Numbered from the stretch's first letter, positions 16,669-25,868 are shown. The stretch: DNA of 64,000 bases from F-183 sp964627455 (GCA_964627455.1 CAZVKC010000022.1:1-64000); one strand, 5' to 3'. The notes: a model not told the origin generated them from the sequence alone. Program-made: numbers and translations.

Positions 16669-17841
16669 CTAGGCCGGCATTTCGACTTTTCTGCCCTGGC
16701 GATACGCGAGGTTCGCGAGGTGCGGACCCGCGACCGCTTGCGCGGCGACATATACGGGACAGTTCGGTTCCATGCGGGTGCGGACGCAATCGAGGAAGTT
16801 CTGGATGTGCGGCTCGATCGGCACCGGCGCCTGTTCTTCGAGGATCGGCGCCGCGCCCGCTTTCCACGGTTCGGCCCAGACTTTATAGCCCGCGTCATCG
16901 AGGATCATCGTCCCCTGATCGCCCTGGAACTGAATCGACCACCCGTTCTGGAATGCGTTGGTGTAGTTGAGGGTCCAGGTGACGAGTTGTTCGGGATACT
17001 CGAATACCGCGCAGAAGACGTCGGGATGTTCCGCGCCCTTCATCTTGGCGACCTGCCCGTTCATGATCGCGGACTTCGGCGGACCGTTCTTCGTGAACCA
17101 CTGCACGATGTCCATCAAGTGCGTGCCCTGATCCGTCATGTTGCCTCCCGCGTAATCCCAGAAATAGCGCCAGTAGCGGAAGCGCATCGGTTCCAGGTCG
17201 CGGTCTTTGGCGGGACCGAGAAAGCGCGTCCAGTCGAGCTTGCCGGGAAGCTTGGAGTTATCGAGCGGTTTCGCGATATTCCAGTTCCACTGCGGCTTCA
17301 CCATGCAGATGCGGCCGAGAACGCCGTCGTCGATCACCTTCTTGGCCTTCGCTACGGAAGGCGCACTGCGGCGCTGCATGCCGACCTGTACGATCTTGCC
17401 GCTCTTCTGCACTGCTGCGACCATCTCTTCGCTCTGCTGCAGCGAGTACGACAGCGGCTTCTCGATGTAGATGTCCTTGCCCGCGGCGAGCGAGGCGTTG
17501 AGCATCGGCTGATGCTGATGATCGGGCGATGCGATGACCACAGCGTCGACGCCTTCCTGCTGCAGCAGTTCGCGGTAATCGATGTAGGTCTTGATGCCCG
17601 TGGGAGATTCTTTGACGGCCGCTTCGAGATTGGGCGCGTAGACTTCCGCGAGCCCTACGCATTGCGCGCCGAGCTTTTGGAAATTGCGGTTGAGATAACG
17701 GCCGCGGCCGCCACAGGCCAGGAGTCCATAGGTGATTTTGTCATTGGCCCCGAAAGCGGATTGCGGAATGAACATCGGCGCAGCAGCAAAAACGGCGCTG
17801 CCCGCAGTAAGAAAAGAACGCCGGTCGATGGGTTGCGACAT
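16669..17841 (-). CDS. Tat-exported Gfo/Idh/MocA-family oxidoreductase
   Basis: A 390-residue NAD(P)-dependent oxidoreductase-like protein. The twin-arginine signal PIDRRSFLTAGSAVFAAAPM is followed by a Rossmann domain beginning ITYGLLACGGRGRYLNRNFQ and the family signature IEKPLSYSLQQSEEMVAAV. The C-terminal alpha/beta domain includes YWRYFWDYAGGNMTDQGTHL with the catalytic-site histidine region MDIVQW. Tat export implies folding with the cofactor in the cytoplasm. Family members act on sugars and sugar alcohols. An inverted repeat 10-30 bases before the ATG (17850-17872) may be its operator. Confidence 0.88.
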   Translation of the reverse strand: MSQPIDRRSFLTAGSAVFAAAPMFIPQSAFGANDKITYGLLACGGRGRYLNRNFQKLGAQCVGLAEVYAPNLEAAVKESPTGIKTYIDYRELLQQEGVDAVVIASPDHQHQPMLNASLAAGKDIYIEKPLSYSLQQSEEMVAAVQKSGKIVQVGMQRRSAPSVAKAKKVIDDGVLGRICMVKPQWNWNIAKPLDNSKLPGKLDWTRFLGPAKDRDLEPMRFRYWRYFWDYAGGNMTDQGTHLMDIVQWFTKNGPPKSAIMNGQVAKMKGAEHPDVFCAVFEYPEQLVTWTLNYTNAFQNGWSIQFQGDQGTMILDDAGYKVWAEPWKAGAAPILEEQAPVPIEPHIQNFLDCVRTRMEPNCPVYVAAQAVAGPHLANLAYRQGRKVEMPA

Positions 17842-17849
17842 TCGGATAT

Positions 17850-17872
17850 GAGTACCTCGTTGATTAGTACTC
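17850..17872. promoter_or_regulatory. Inverted repeat GAGTAC-N11-GTACTC upstream of oxidoreductase
   Basis: GAGTAC at 17850-17855 and GTACTC at 17867-17872 are exact reverse complements with an 11-base spacer, just upstream of the minus-strand ATG at 17841. The spacing of about 17 bases between half-site centres suits a dimeric repressor, but no regulator is known. Confidence 0.35.
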
Positions 17873-17905
17873 TATCACCGCGTCTGCCGCATCAATAGCG
17901 GGATG

Positions 17906-18495
17906 TCACTTCACTGGATTCGCCAACCCGACGCTGACCTTCGCGTTCTGGCTGTGCATCACAAGTTCGAACGCCTTGCCTGCGCTCGACTTCTTCTGGT
18001 CAGCCGCCGGGATGGGGAAATACAGATACCCTGCGACGGGCTTGTGGATCTCGCCCTGCGGCAGGCTCTTGTCCCAGAGTTCCGATTGCATGGTCGAGCG
18101 GTCGACGTCGCTCGCNNNNNNNNNNNNNNNNNNNNNNNNNNNNNNNNNNNNNNNNNNNNNNNNNNNNNNNNNNNNNNNNNNNNNNNNNNNNNNNNNNNNN
18201 NNNNNNNNNNNNNNNCGGAACCAATGCGAAGCGCGAAGTCATCGGGATTGAGGTTCCACGATTTGCCGTCCGCTGGGAACACGCCGACTTCGATCACATA
18301 AAAACCGCGATTCAGATCGGTCGCAAATGTGTTGCGGACCTCTTGCGCGCTCAGCATTTCGGCGCCAATGGCGACCAGGTTTTCGGAAGAGGCCGCATGC
18401 CGTGGATAAGCATCCGCAGTGGCGCGAGCCCGCAAGCCGGGGTCTTCCGCAGCTGTAATACACGAAGCAAAAAGGAGCGAAGCAGTCAGCAACAT
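17906..18495 (-). CDS. Exported hypothetical protein at end of hox operon (interrupted by assembly gap)
   Basis: The N-terminal part reads MLLTASLLFASC, a lipoprotein-like signal, then a mature region RNTFATDLNRGFYVIEVGVF and NPDDFALRIGS. After the 100-N gap the minus strand resumes with MQSELWDKSLPQGEIHKPVA and LYFPIPAADQKKSS before a stop at 17906. The flanks are not duplicated, so real sequence is missing and the reading frame across the gap cannot be set. The pattern FALRIG...AGYLYFPIP looks like a beta-sandwich accessory protein. It starts 8 bases after the upstream PEGA-like gene. Function unknown. Confidence 0.65.
18116..18215. other. Assembly gap, 100 N, unresolved
   Basis: Exactly 100 N. 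Unlike the other two gaps, the flanking 55 bases do not match, so the true length is unknown. It falls inside an exported hypothetical gene. Confidence 0.98.
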
Positions 18496-18502
18496 CAGAA
18501 CC

Positions 18503-18979
18503 TCAACGAGCCTCCAGGCGCAAGGCCTTGCCACTCAGCACATAGATTTTTTTGCGATACGGTTGATCGGCGGAATTGGCCCGTCGGACTTCAAGATTGT
18601 ACACGCCGGGGTCGAGCCACATCGACTTCAACTGTCCCGCCTTACCGGCGTATGCGCCTTCGATGAAGACCTCTGCGTTCTTGTCGGATGCGATCAGCTT
18701 GACCTCGCCTTTGTCGGAAGCCCAACCGTATCCGCCCCAAAATCCCGGGTAGAAATACGAGCCGAACGGATAACCGATCCAGGGATTGAAGCCATACGCG
18801 GGACCCCACCATCCGGGCCCCCAGGGTCCGGACCAGCGTGTGTAGCCGGCATTCACCATCACGCCACCCAATCGCACGCGCGGAAAGCGGCTGTTCCGGC
18901 GGCCATCGTCGCCGGTGTCCTTCGGGGCAGCAAAAAGCAGCGCGCCGGCGAGCAGCGTAAGTAAGGCAAAACTGCGCAT
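18503..18979 (-). CDS. Exported PEGA-like domain protein
   Basis: A 158-residue protein from the ATG at 18979: signal peptide SFALLTLLAGALLFAAPK, a Gly/Trp/Tyr/Pro-rich middle (WSGPWGPGWWGPAYGFNPW, YFYPGFWGGYGWASD) and a C-terminal PEGA-like domain (GEVKLIASDKNAEVFIEGAY, LDPGVYNLEVRRA). PEGA domains are small surface-associated beta folds. The gene starts 10 bases after the end of the hydrogenase endopeptidase gene, so it is probably on the hox transcript. The aromatic-glycine tract resembles disordered envelope proteins. A link to hydrogenase function is inferred only from position. Confidence 0.75.
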   Translation of the reverse strand: MRSFALLTLLAGALLFAAPKDTGDDGRRNSRFPRVRLGGVMVNAGYTRWSGPWGPGWWGPAYGFNPWIGYPFGSYFYPGFWGGYGWASDKGEVKLIASDKNAEVFIEGAYAGKAGQLKSMWLDPGVYNLEVRRANSADQPYRKKIYVLSGKALRLEAR

Positions 18980-18989
18980 AGCCTTCCAG

Positions 18990-19430
18990 CTACAGAATAG
19001 ACGATGCGAATCCCGAATGCACGAGCGCAGACAGGGCATGCCGGCAATGCGCCATCGCGCCTGGCGACAGACCAACGCGAAGCGAGAGGTCCGGCGCCGG
19101 GATGTGGCAGACGAACGCGCGTCCTTTGAACCCATAATACGTGCGAGCCAGCGACACGAGGTCCGCGGGCTGAAACTGATGGGTAGACCAACCCGGCTTG
19201 GATCCGGATATGTCTTCTTCCACGGGCGTGATCACAACCTCTCTGGATTTCACGTCCGCGTCCAGAAACACGGCCTCGTCGGCGTCTTCGAAGTCCGCCG
19301 CCAGTTCCGGCGTGAGTTGATGTACGGGATGCACCGGGCATCCCGAAAGATCCAGCAGCGCCGCCACCTGGTGCGCGATCCCGTCATCCCCGCGCAATGG
19401 ATTTCCCACAACAAACCAGACTCGCTTCAT
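18990..19430 (-). CDS. hoxW: [NiFe]-hydrogenase maturation endopeptidase
   Basis: A 146-residue HyaD/HybD/HoxW-type protease that removes the C-terminal peptide of the large subunit once the NiFe centre is in place. Visible: VVGNPLRGDDGIAHQVAALL (the conserved GNxxxxDDG nickel-sensing motif) and EAVFLDADV (second acidic ligand). A third, histidine ligand is likely in CHIPAPDLS. Its ATG directly abuts the hoxH stop, so it matures the neighbouring HoxH, whose tail after DPCLSCSTH is about 25 residues. Two exported genes follow. Confidence 0.88.
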   Translation of the reverse strand: MKRVWFVVGNPLRGDDGIAHQVAALLDLSGCPVHPVHQLTPELAADFEDADEAVFLDADVKSREVVITPVEEDISGSKPGWSTHQFQPADLVSLARTYYGFKGRAFVCHIPAPDLSLRVGLSPGAMAHCRHALSALVHSGFASSIL

Positions 19431-20870
19431 TTATCCCCGTTCCACCTGCCAAAGAAATTCGCCTTGCGGACCTCGTGCTTCCATCATTAGCGGCATCTGT
19501 CCCAACGCGTGCGTCGAACACGAGAGGCACGGATCAAAGCACCGGATCGACGCCTCGACACGATTCAACATACCCTCGCGCGCTTCGGGCGGCTGCCCTT
19601 GTGTCACATACCGTCGCGCAGCCTGTTCGACTGCGCGATTGATCGCAAGATTGTTCTGCGAAGTCGCAATCAGCAGGTTGGCGTGGATCACCAGTCCCTG
19701 CGAATCCACTTTGTAGTGATGGAAGAGGACGCCGCGCGGGGCCTCGCACGAACCGATCCCTTCTTCTTCGTTGAGACGCGCATGCGAACGCACGTCCGCG
19801 CGCATCAGGTCCGGATCTTCGAACAGCCGCTCGATCCGCTCGAGCGCCGCCAGCATCTCAATCAACCGCGCCAGATGGAAGTGGAACGACTCGTGGACCA
19901 CACCATGATGCCTGCCGCGCTGGCGGAACTCTTTGAATTCCTTTTCAGCGAGCGGGGTCCCCATCTGTACTGCGACATTCAGCCGCGCCAGCGGACCCAC
20001 GCGATACATCCCCTGCGGATATCCCAGCGGCTTGTAGTACGGGAACTTCATGTACGACCAGGGCTCCGAAGCCTCGGCCAGATAATCCATGTAGTGCCGC
20101 GGGTCCAGTCGATCGGCGACCGTGTTCCCTTCTCCATCGACGATGCGGATGCGTCCGTCATAGAGGTCGGGCGCGCCGTCGTCATTGACGGATCCGACAA
20201 ACAACGACGGGAAGTTACCCAGGTACTCGACCTCGTCCTTGTACTTGTCGATGATCTGCTTGCAGCGCCCCAACGCCGCGTGCATCGACTCGTACGCTTC
20301 CGGCAGGCCTTCCTGCACTTCCTTCTTCAACTCCGGCGTGACCTTACCGAGAACTCCTCCGGCGACGCCCCAGTTCGGATGGACGCGCTTGCCGCCCACG
20401 GACTCGATGATCCGCTGGCCGAAGCGCCGCAGCCCGATGCCCTGCTTTGCGAACTCCGCTTCGCCCTGTGCGGCCACGCCGAGAATGTTGCGTAGCCCGG
20501 GCGGCGCGTCGAACCCCAACAGCAGGTCCGGCGACGAGAGGTGGAAGAAGCTCAGCGCGTGCGACTGCACGAGTTGCGCGTCGCACAGCAGGCGGCGCTG
20601 CAGCACGGCGGTATGTGGCGGGTTCACGCCCAGCAGCATGTCGCCCGCTTTCGAACTCGCGATGATGTGGCTGATGGGACAGATGCCGCAGATCCGCGCC
20701 ATCAGGCCGGGCATTTCGCTAAATGGCCGGCCTTCGCAAAACTTCTCGAAGCCGCGGAACTCGGTGACGTGAAAACGCGCCCCCGTGATTTCGCCCGCGT
20801 CGTCTAACTGGATCGTGACTTTGGCGTGACCTTCGATGCGCGTCACGGGTTGGATGACGATGTTTTCCAT
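19431..20870 (-). CDS. hoxH: NAD-reducing [NiFe] hydrogenase large (catalytic) subunit
   Basis: A 479-residue large subunit. The N-terminal L1 motif RICGICPISH and the C-terminal L2 motif DPCLSCSTH carry the four cysteines that hold the Ni-Fe(CN)2CO centre. The L2 histidine is followed by ALGQMPLMMEARGPQGEF and a few more residues, the peptide cut by HoxW. Lack of a Sec/Tat-associated partner and the hoxFU neighbours place it in the cytoplasmic, bidirectional group 3d. The ATG overlaps the hoxY stop by one base (TAATG). Reaction: reversible H2 oxidation, exchanging electrons with NAD(H) through HoxFU. Confidence 0.93.
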   Translation of the reverse strand: MENIVIQPVTRIEGHAKVTIQLDDAGEITGARFHVTEFRGFEKFCEGRPFSEMPGLMARICGICPISHIIASSKAGDMLLGVNPPHTAVLQRRLLCDAQLVQSHALSFFHLSSPDLLLGFDAPPGLRNILGVAAQGEAEFAKQGIGLRRFGQRIIESVGGKRVHPNWGVAGGVLGKVTPELKKEVQEGLPEAYESMHAALGRCKQIIDKYKDEVEYLGNFPSLFVGSVNDDGAPDLYDGRIRIVDGEGNTVADRLDPRHYMDYLAEASEPWSYMKFPYYKPLGYPQGMYRVGPLARLNVAVQMGTPLAEKEFKEFRQRGRHHGVVHESFHFHLARLIEMLAALERIERLFEDPDLMRADVRSHARLNEEEGIGSCEAPRGVLFHHYKVDSQGLVIHANLLIATSQNNLAINRAVEQAARRYVTQGQPPEAREGMLNRVEASIRCFDPCLSCSTHALGQMPLMMEARGPQGEFLWQVERG

Positions 20871-21385
20871 TACCCGAACCTCTTCATACCGTCTTCATGC
20901 GGCGCTGATCCTTCGAGCAAATGCACCACGAGGTCGAATATCCGCTGCGCCGGCGGCGGACAACCCGGCAGATAATGGTCGATCAAAACTTCACTATGCA
21001 GAGGTTCGGCGCGTTCCAACAGCACCGGGAGTTCAGGGCCCGGCTTGACGTCGCCATAGGAAGTCCGCACCACTTCGGCAAGCGGGATCGGATTCCGCAT
21101 CGCCGCGACATTGCCCGTTACGGCACAGTCGCCGAACGCGATCAGAATTTTGGTGCGCTCGCGGATTTTGCGGATCTCCTCGATGTGGTCGTGATTCACC
21201 AGCGCCCCTTCCACCAGGGCGATGTCCACGTTTTCGGGAAACTCCTTCACGTCCGCGATCGGCGAGTAACAAAGTTCGACGTGTCCCGCGAGATCGAGCA
21301 GCCGTTCGTCCAGATCCAAAAACGACATGTGGCAGCCGGAACAGCCGCCCAGCCAGACCGTCGCGAGTTTGGGTTTCGTGCTCAT
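20870..21385 (-). CDS. hoxY: NAD-reducing hydrogenase small subunit
   Basis: A 171-residue small subunit that carries the proximal [4Fe-4S] cluster and passes electrons between HoxH and the diaphorase. Cysteine segments: WLGGCSGCHMSFLDLDERLL, FGDCAVTGN and PGCPPPAQRIFDLV. The ATG at 21385 overlaps the hoxU stop by ATGA and gives the usual short HoxY length with no signal peptide; a GTG at 21394 is possible but unneeded. No medial or distal cluster domain, typical of soluble group 3d enzymes. Confidence 0.92.
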   Translation of the reverse strand: MSTKPKLATVWLGGCSGCHMSFLDLDERLLDLAGHVELCYSPIADVKEFPENVDIALVEGALVNHDHIEEIRKIRERTKILIAFGDCAVTGNVAAMRNPIPLAEVVRTSYGDVKPGPELPVLLERAEPLHSEVLIDHYLPGCPPPAQRIFDLVVHLLEGSAPHEDGMKRFG

Positions 21386-22101
21386 CTTACCCACTGCTTC
21401 TTCTCCCTCGCGGTGACGATGTAGCGCAGGAAACTGCGGTCGCGCTTCATCTCACCGACGCTGGAACCTTTGCTGAACAACGCGCCTGTCGGGCAAACCT
21501 GGACGCATTTGCCGCAACTGGTGCAAGTTTCGGATTCTCCCCATTTGCCTCCGAGATCGCAGATGACGCGCGAATTCACGCCGCGTCCCGCCACGTCCCA
21601 GGTGTGGGAACCTTCAACCTCGTCGCAGACCCGGACACAGCGCGTGCAGAGGATGCAGCGATTGTGGTCGAGTCCGAAACGTTCATGTGTGAGGTCGAGC
21701 GCGGGCAGTTTCGGATTCCGGTATCGGACGCGCACGTGATCGATCCCCATCGACGCTGCGAGCGCTTGCAGTTCGCATGCGCCGTTGGTCACGCAAACGG
21801 AACAGATGTGGTTGCGTTCCGCGAGCAGCAACTCGACAATCCACTTGCGATGCTTCCGCAGCGTCTCCGTATCGGTGTGGACCACCATGCCCTCTCGAAC
21901 CGGGGTCATGCAGGCGGGCTGGAATCTGCCCTGGCCTTCGACCTCCACCAGGCACAAGCGGCACGCGCCGACATCCGACAGCGATCCGATATGACACAGC
22001 CGTGGAATGTGGATGCCGTTGTTCCAGGCCACCTGGAAAATGGTTTCGCCGGGCGCGCCGGTCATCATCCGCCCGTCGATATGCAGGGTCCGGACTCTCA
22101 T
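21382..22101 (-). CDS. hoxU: Hydrogenase diaphorase ferredoxin-like subunit
   Basis: A 239-residue NuoG-N-terminal-like subunit. A plant-type [2Fe-2S] domain (IHIPRLCHIGSLSDVGACRL), a His-Cys3 [4Fe-4S] site (RNHICSVCVTNGACEL), and two [4Fe-4S] clusters (HNRCILCTRCVRVCDEV, ETCTSCGKCVQVCPTG) form the electron wire between HoxF and HoxY. The ATG at 22101 overlaps the hoxF stop (ATGA) and gives the standard HoxU length; upstream extension to 22128 adds an Arg-rich piece without homology. Cytoplasmic. Confidence 0.92.
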   Translation of the reverse strand: MRVRTLHIDGRMMTGAPGETIFQVAWNNGIHIPRLCHIGSLSDVGACRLCLVEVEGQGRFQPACMTPVREGMVVHTDTETLRKHRKWIVELLLAERNHICSVCVTNGACELQALAASMGIDHVRVRYRNPKLPALDLTHERFGLDHNRCILCTRCVRVCDEVEGSHTWDVAGRGVNSRVICDLGGKWGESETCTSCGKCVQVCPTGALFSKGSSVGEMKRDRSFLRYIVTAREKKQWVR

Positions 22102-23738
22102 GACGCGTGCGCTCCTCCGTTCTCGCAACTTCCCGCCAGACAGCGGTGGTCGCGGATATGCGATTCATATTCCTCGCGGAAGAATCGCAGCGTACTCACT
22201 ACCGGTGTAGGAGCAGCCTGTCCCAGACCGCACAAACTCATCTGCTTTAGGACCGAACTCAGTTCTTCGAGCAGGTCCAGGTCGGATGGCTTGCCCTTCC
22301 CCAACTTGATGCGTTCGAGGATGTCGTGCATCTGCACTGTGCCGGCGCGGCAGGGGATGCACTTGCCGCACGACTCGTCCATGCAGAATTCCATGAAGAA
22401 GCGCGCCATGTCGACCATGCAAAACGAGTTGTCGAGCACGATCAGGCCGCCGGATCCCATCATGGAGCCGATGTGCGAGAGCGACTCGTAGTCCATCGGC
22501 AAGTCCAGGTGCTCGGCGGGGATACACCCGCCGGCGGGACCTCCGGTTTGCGCCGCCTTGAACTCGTGTCCTTCGGCGATGCCGCCCGCGACTTCGAACA
22601 AGATCTTGCGAAGTGTCGTACCCATCGGGACTTCCATCAGTCCCGTGCGCCGCGTCGCGCCCGCGATCGCGAACACCTTGGTTCCCGTGCTCTTCGGCGT
22701 GCCGATCGAGGCGTACCACGCCGCGCCATTGCGAATGATCGGCGCGATGTTCGCGAACGTTTCGACGTTGTTGATCAGCGTCGGCTGGCCCCACAAACCT
22801 TTTTCCGGCGGATACGGAGGCCGCGGCCTCGGGGATCCGCGCTTGCCTTCGATCGAGGCAATCAACGCGGTCTCTTCGCCGCAGACATACGCGCCCGCGC
22901 CAATCCGCACATCGATGCGGAACTGGAAGTTATGGTCGAGCGTGCGGATGCCCAGCAATCCTTCGCGCTCGGCCTCGCGGATCGCGATGCGCACGCGTTC
23001 GACCGCTAGCGGCGACTCCCCGCGTACATATATATAGCCCTGGCTCGCGCCGACCGCGAGTCCTGCGATCGCCATGCCTTCCAGCACGCGATGCGGATCG
23101 CCCTCGAGAACACTGCGATCCATGAAGGCGCCGGGGTCGCCCTCATCGGCGTTGCAGATCACGTACTTGGTCGAGGATTCCTGGCGCGCGACCAGTTCCC
23201 ATTTGACGCCGGTGGGATATCCCGCACCGCCGCGTCCACGCAAGCCGCTCTTCTTGATCTCCTCGACGATCTCTTCGGGCGTCATGTCCGATAGAGCCTT
23301 CAGCAAACCCTGGTATCCGCCCACTGCGAGATAGTCGCGGACCCGTTCCGGATCCACGCGCCCGGAGTTCTCGAGGACGATGCGTTGCTGCTTCTGGTAG
23401 AACGGATCGTCATCGGTGACCGTCCGGCCTTCGAAGCGAGTGTTGTCACCGCTCACCAGGGCCGGAACGTCCGTCAGCGTGACGTCCGTGTAGTTCTCGT
23501 GGCGCGCAGTGCTGCGGACACAAGGAGCCTTGCTGCATAAACCAAGACATCCGCTGCCGCAGACTTCGATCTCGCCGCCTTTTCCCTGCGCCAGGATCTC
23601 TTCGTCTATCGCGCGGCGCAACGCGACGGATCCCGCCGCCATGCAACCGGCGACGCTGCAGCACAGGACCCGGTCTTTCAATCTCGACTGCCGCTTCAGT
23701 TCCTCCTGCTCGGCGGTGACTAGTTCGTCGAAGGTCAT
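22098..23738 (-). CDS. hoxF: Hydrogenase diaphorase flavoprotein subunit
   Basis: A 546-residue NuoF-like subunit that binds FMN and NAD(H). Seen: a thioredoxin-like [2Fe-2S] N-terminal domain (VLCCSVAGCMAAGS, CGSGCLGLCSKAPC), the FMN/NAD motif GLRGRGGAGYPTGVKW, YVICNADEGDPGAFMDR, GAGAYVCGEETALIASIEGK, and a C-terminal [4Fe-4S] site ESCGKCIPCRAGTVQM. Expected reaction: NAD+ reduction with electrons from H2 or the reverse. ATGA overlaps link it to hoxE upstream and hoxU downstream. Confidence 0.94.
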   Translation of the reverse strand: MTFDELVTAEQEELKRQSRLKDRVLCCSVAGCMAAGSVALRRAIDEEILAQGKGGEIEVCGSGCLGLCSKAPCVRSTARHENYTDVTLTDVPALVSGDNTRFEGRTVTDDDPFYQKQQRIVLENSGRVDPERVRDYLAVGGYQGLLKALSDMTPEEIVEEIKKSGLRGRGGAGYPTGVKWELVARQESSTKYVICNADEGDPGAFMDRSVLEGDPHRVLEGMAIAGLAVGASQGYIYVRGESPLAVERVRIAIREAEREGLLGIRTLDHNFQFRIDVRIGAGAYVCGEETALIASIEGKRGSPRPRPPYPPEKGLWGQPTLINNVETFANIAPIIRNGAAWYASIGTPKSTGTKVFAIAGATRRTGLMEVPMGTTLRKILFEVAGGIAEGHEFKAAQTGGPAGGCIPAEHLDLPMDYESLSHIGSMMGSGGLIVLDNSFCMVDMARFFMEFCMDESCGKCIPCRAGTVQMHDILERIKLGKGKPSDLDLLEELSSVLKQMSLCGLGQAAPTPVVSTLRFFREEYESHIRDHRCLAGSCENGGAHAS

Positions 23739-24214
23739 TCGGATAGCTCCTTCAACTGCGCCTCCAACCGTTCGGGTGTCAGGCGGACGCGCGCCTCGCC
23801 GTCACACACGACAATGGGCGCGAGGCCGCACGAACTCAGGCAACGGCCGACTTTCAATTGCCAGTTCGGCCAGTTTTTGCGGAGGGTGTTTTCCAGTTTC
23901 TTGCCGCCAGCGGCATAACACGCTGTTCCGAGGCACACTACGGCCCGATGTGGGGCTTTGGGCTCAAAGGAAAACAGGTGGTAGAAGGTCGCGACGCCCA
24001 GCACCCGGCTGGGCGGCATTTTTAAACGCTCGGCAATCGTTTCCAGGATCTCCTGGCTCAGGTATCCGTAAAGGCTTTGCGCTGTATGCAGTACCTCGAT
24101 CAGCGCGTCGCTCGAATAGCCGTAGCGGGCCATCGTGCGCTCCAGGCGCTGCTGCCGTTCTGCGTTGGTCACGCAACTGTATTGTGCAAATCGAATACCA
24201 CCGGGCTTTTTCAT
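23735..24214 (-). CDS. hoxE: Hydrogenase diaphorase NuoE-like [2Fe-2S] subunit
   Basis: A 159-residue NuoE/HoxE subunit, first gene of the operon. Helical N-terminal part (DALIEVLHTAQSLYGYLSQE), then the [2Fe-2S] thioredoxin-like fold with CLGTACYAAGGKK and CLSSCGLAPIVVC supplying four cysteines. Start uncertain: ATG 24214 leaves only 14 bases to the divergent sulfatase start, while a GTG around codon 15 (VTNAERQQ) would give a more usual N-terminus and room for a promoter. Presence of hoxE marks the pentameric HoxEFUYH type known from cyanobacteria and others. Confidence 0.9.
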   Translation of the reverse strand: MKKPGGIRFAQYSCVTNAERQQRLERTMARYGYSSDALIEVLHTAQSLYGYLSQEILETIAERLKMPPSRVLGVATFYHLFSFEPKAPHRAVVCLGTACYAAGGKKLENTLRKNWPNWQLKVGRCLSSCGLAPIVVCDGEARVRLTPERLEAQLKELSE

Positions 24215-24228
24215 TTACGATATTGTGG

Positions 24229-25865
24229 ATGTCCATGACCCGCCGTAGTTTGCTTGCTTCCGCCTTCGTTCCGCTGTTTTCGCAGGTGCGTGTCAGAAGA
24301 CCCAATATCCTGTTCGTGATCGCCGATGACTGGTCTTATGGCCATGCCGGCGCGTATGGCTGCAAGTGGATCCGGACACCCGCGTTTGATCGCGTAGCGC
24401 GCGAGGGCGTGCTGTTTCAGAATGCCTTTACGTCGAACCCGAAGTGCAGTCCCTGCCGCGCGACGATTCTCACGGGCCGCAATTCGTGGCAGTTGAAAGA
24501 GGCGGTCAATCACTACAGCATCTTCCCGAGCGACTTCGCCGTCTATCCGGACCTTCTGGAAAAGGCCGGATACTTTGTGGGGATGACNNNNNNNNNNNNN
24601 NNNNNNNNNNNNNNNNNNNNNNNNNNNNNNNNNNNNNNNNNNNNNNNNNNNNNNNNNNNNNNNNNNNNNNNNNNNNNNNNNNNNNNNACTTCGCCGTCTA
24701 TCCGGACCTTCTGGAAAAGGCCGGATACTTTGTGGGGATGACCGGCAAAGGCTGGGGTCCCGGTGACTACAAATCCACGGGTTGGCCCCACAATCCAGCG
24801 GGTCACGAGTTTCAGGAGCGGACCCTGAAACCTCCTACCGATGGCATCAACACGCGCGATTATGCTGGATGCTTCGGTGACTTTCTCGCAGCGCGACCGA
24901 AGGATACGCCATTTTGTTTCTGGCTCGGGGGACACGAGCCGCATCGCGCCTATGAACCGGGATCCGGCTTGCGTGCGGGTAAAAAGCTCGAAGACGTCGA
25001 ATTGCCGAAATACTATCCCGATCATAAGACCGTGCGCAGCGACCTGCTCGATTACGCGCTCGAAGTCGAATGGTTCGACCAGCACCTGGGGCGCGCGGTC
25101 CAGCAACTCGAAGCTGCAGGCGACCTCGACAACACCTGCATCGTCGTGACCTCCGATCACGGCATGCCGTTCCCTCGCGTGAAGGGGCAGATCTACGAGA
25201 GCGGCTATCACCTCCCGCTGGCGATCCGCTGGGGATCGACGATTCGCGGCGGCCGCGTGATCGAGGACTTCATCAATACACGCGATTTTGCGCCGACTTT
25301 CCTCGAGATGGCTGGTGTTCCCGCGGCCGGAACGATGACGGGTAAGAGTTTCCTCGATGTGTTGAAGTCCGGCAAATCGGGTGTCGTCGATGCCTCGCGC
25401 AACGTGATGCTTGTCGGCAAGGAGCGGCACGATATCGGGCGCCCGAATGACCAGGGCTATCCGGTGCGCGCGATTCGCACGCCGGAGTTCGTGTACGTCC
25501 GCAACTACGAGCCCGATCGTTGGCCGGCGGGGAATCCCGAAACCGGCTATCGCAATGTCGATGATGGTCCGACCAAGGAACTCATTCTTTCGAGCTTCGA
25601 TGATTATTACCGCTTGTCGTTCGGCAAGCGCGCCGGCGAAGAGTTGTATCTGGTAAAGCAGGATCCCGATTGCATGAACAACCTGGCAAAGGATCCCAAA
25701 TACGCCGAAACGAAACGCAAGCTACGGGAGCGCATGGAAGAGATGCTGCGCAGCGAAGGCGACCCGCGCATGCTCGGCAACGCTGCGTTCTTCGACACAA
25801 TTGAGTACACGGGTCCAAAGAAGCATTCCTACGACAACTGGTTGAAGCACCAGAAGTACAATTGA
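24229..25865 (+). CDS. Exported sulfatase (arylsulfatase / heparan N-sulfatase-like), split by artificial gap
   Basis: Removing 100 N plus the duplicated 55 bases leaves 1482 bases, a clean 493-residue reading frame. The signal TRRSLLASAFVPLFSQV is Tat-like. The N-terminal metal site PNILFVIADDWSYGHAGAYG and the active-site motif CSPCRATILTG (CxPxR, with the cysteine to be converted to formylglycine) define a type I sulfatase; TSDHGMPFPRVKGQIYESGY supplies later metal and substrate residues. The profile resembles N-sulfoglucosamine sulfohydrolases. A formylglycine-generating enzyme is needed but not seen here. Start ATG 24229 or 24235. The amidohydrolase gene follows after 3 bases. Confidence 0.88.
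24588..24687. other. Artificial assembly gap: 100 N between identical 55-base flanks
   Basis: Bases 24533-24587 and 24688-24742 are identical (55 bases). The 100 N therefore joins two contigs that overlap, and 155 bases should be removed; doing so restores the sulfatase frame exactly. Confidence 0.97.
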
Positions 25866-25868
25866 TCC

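Noticed and set aside
24533..24742. Apparent direct repeat and frame change in the sulfatase
   Set aside because: Artefact of contig overlap with 100 N inserted; the frame is restored on removing 155 bases.
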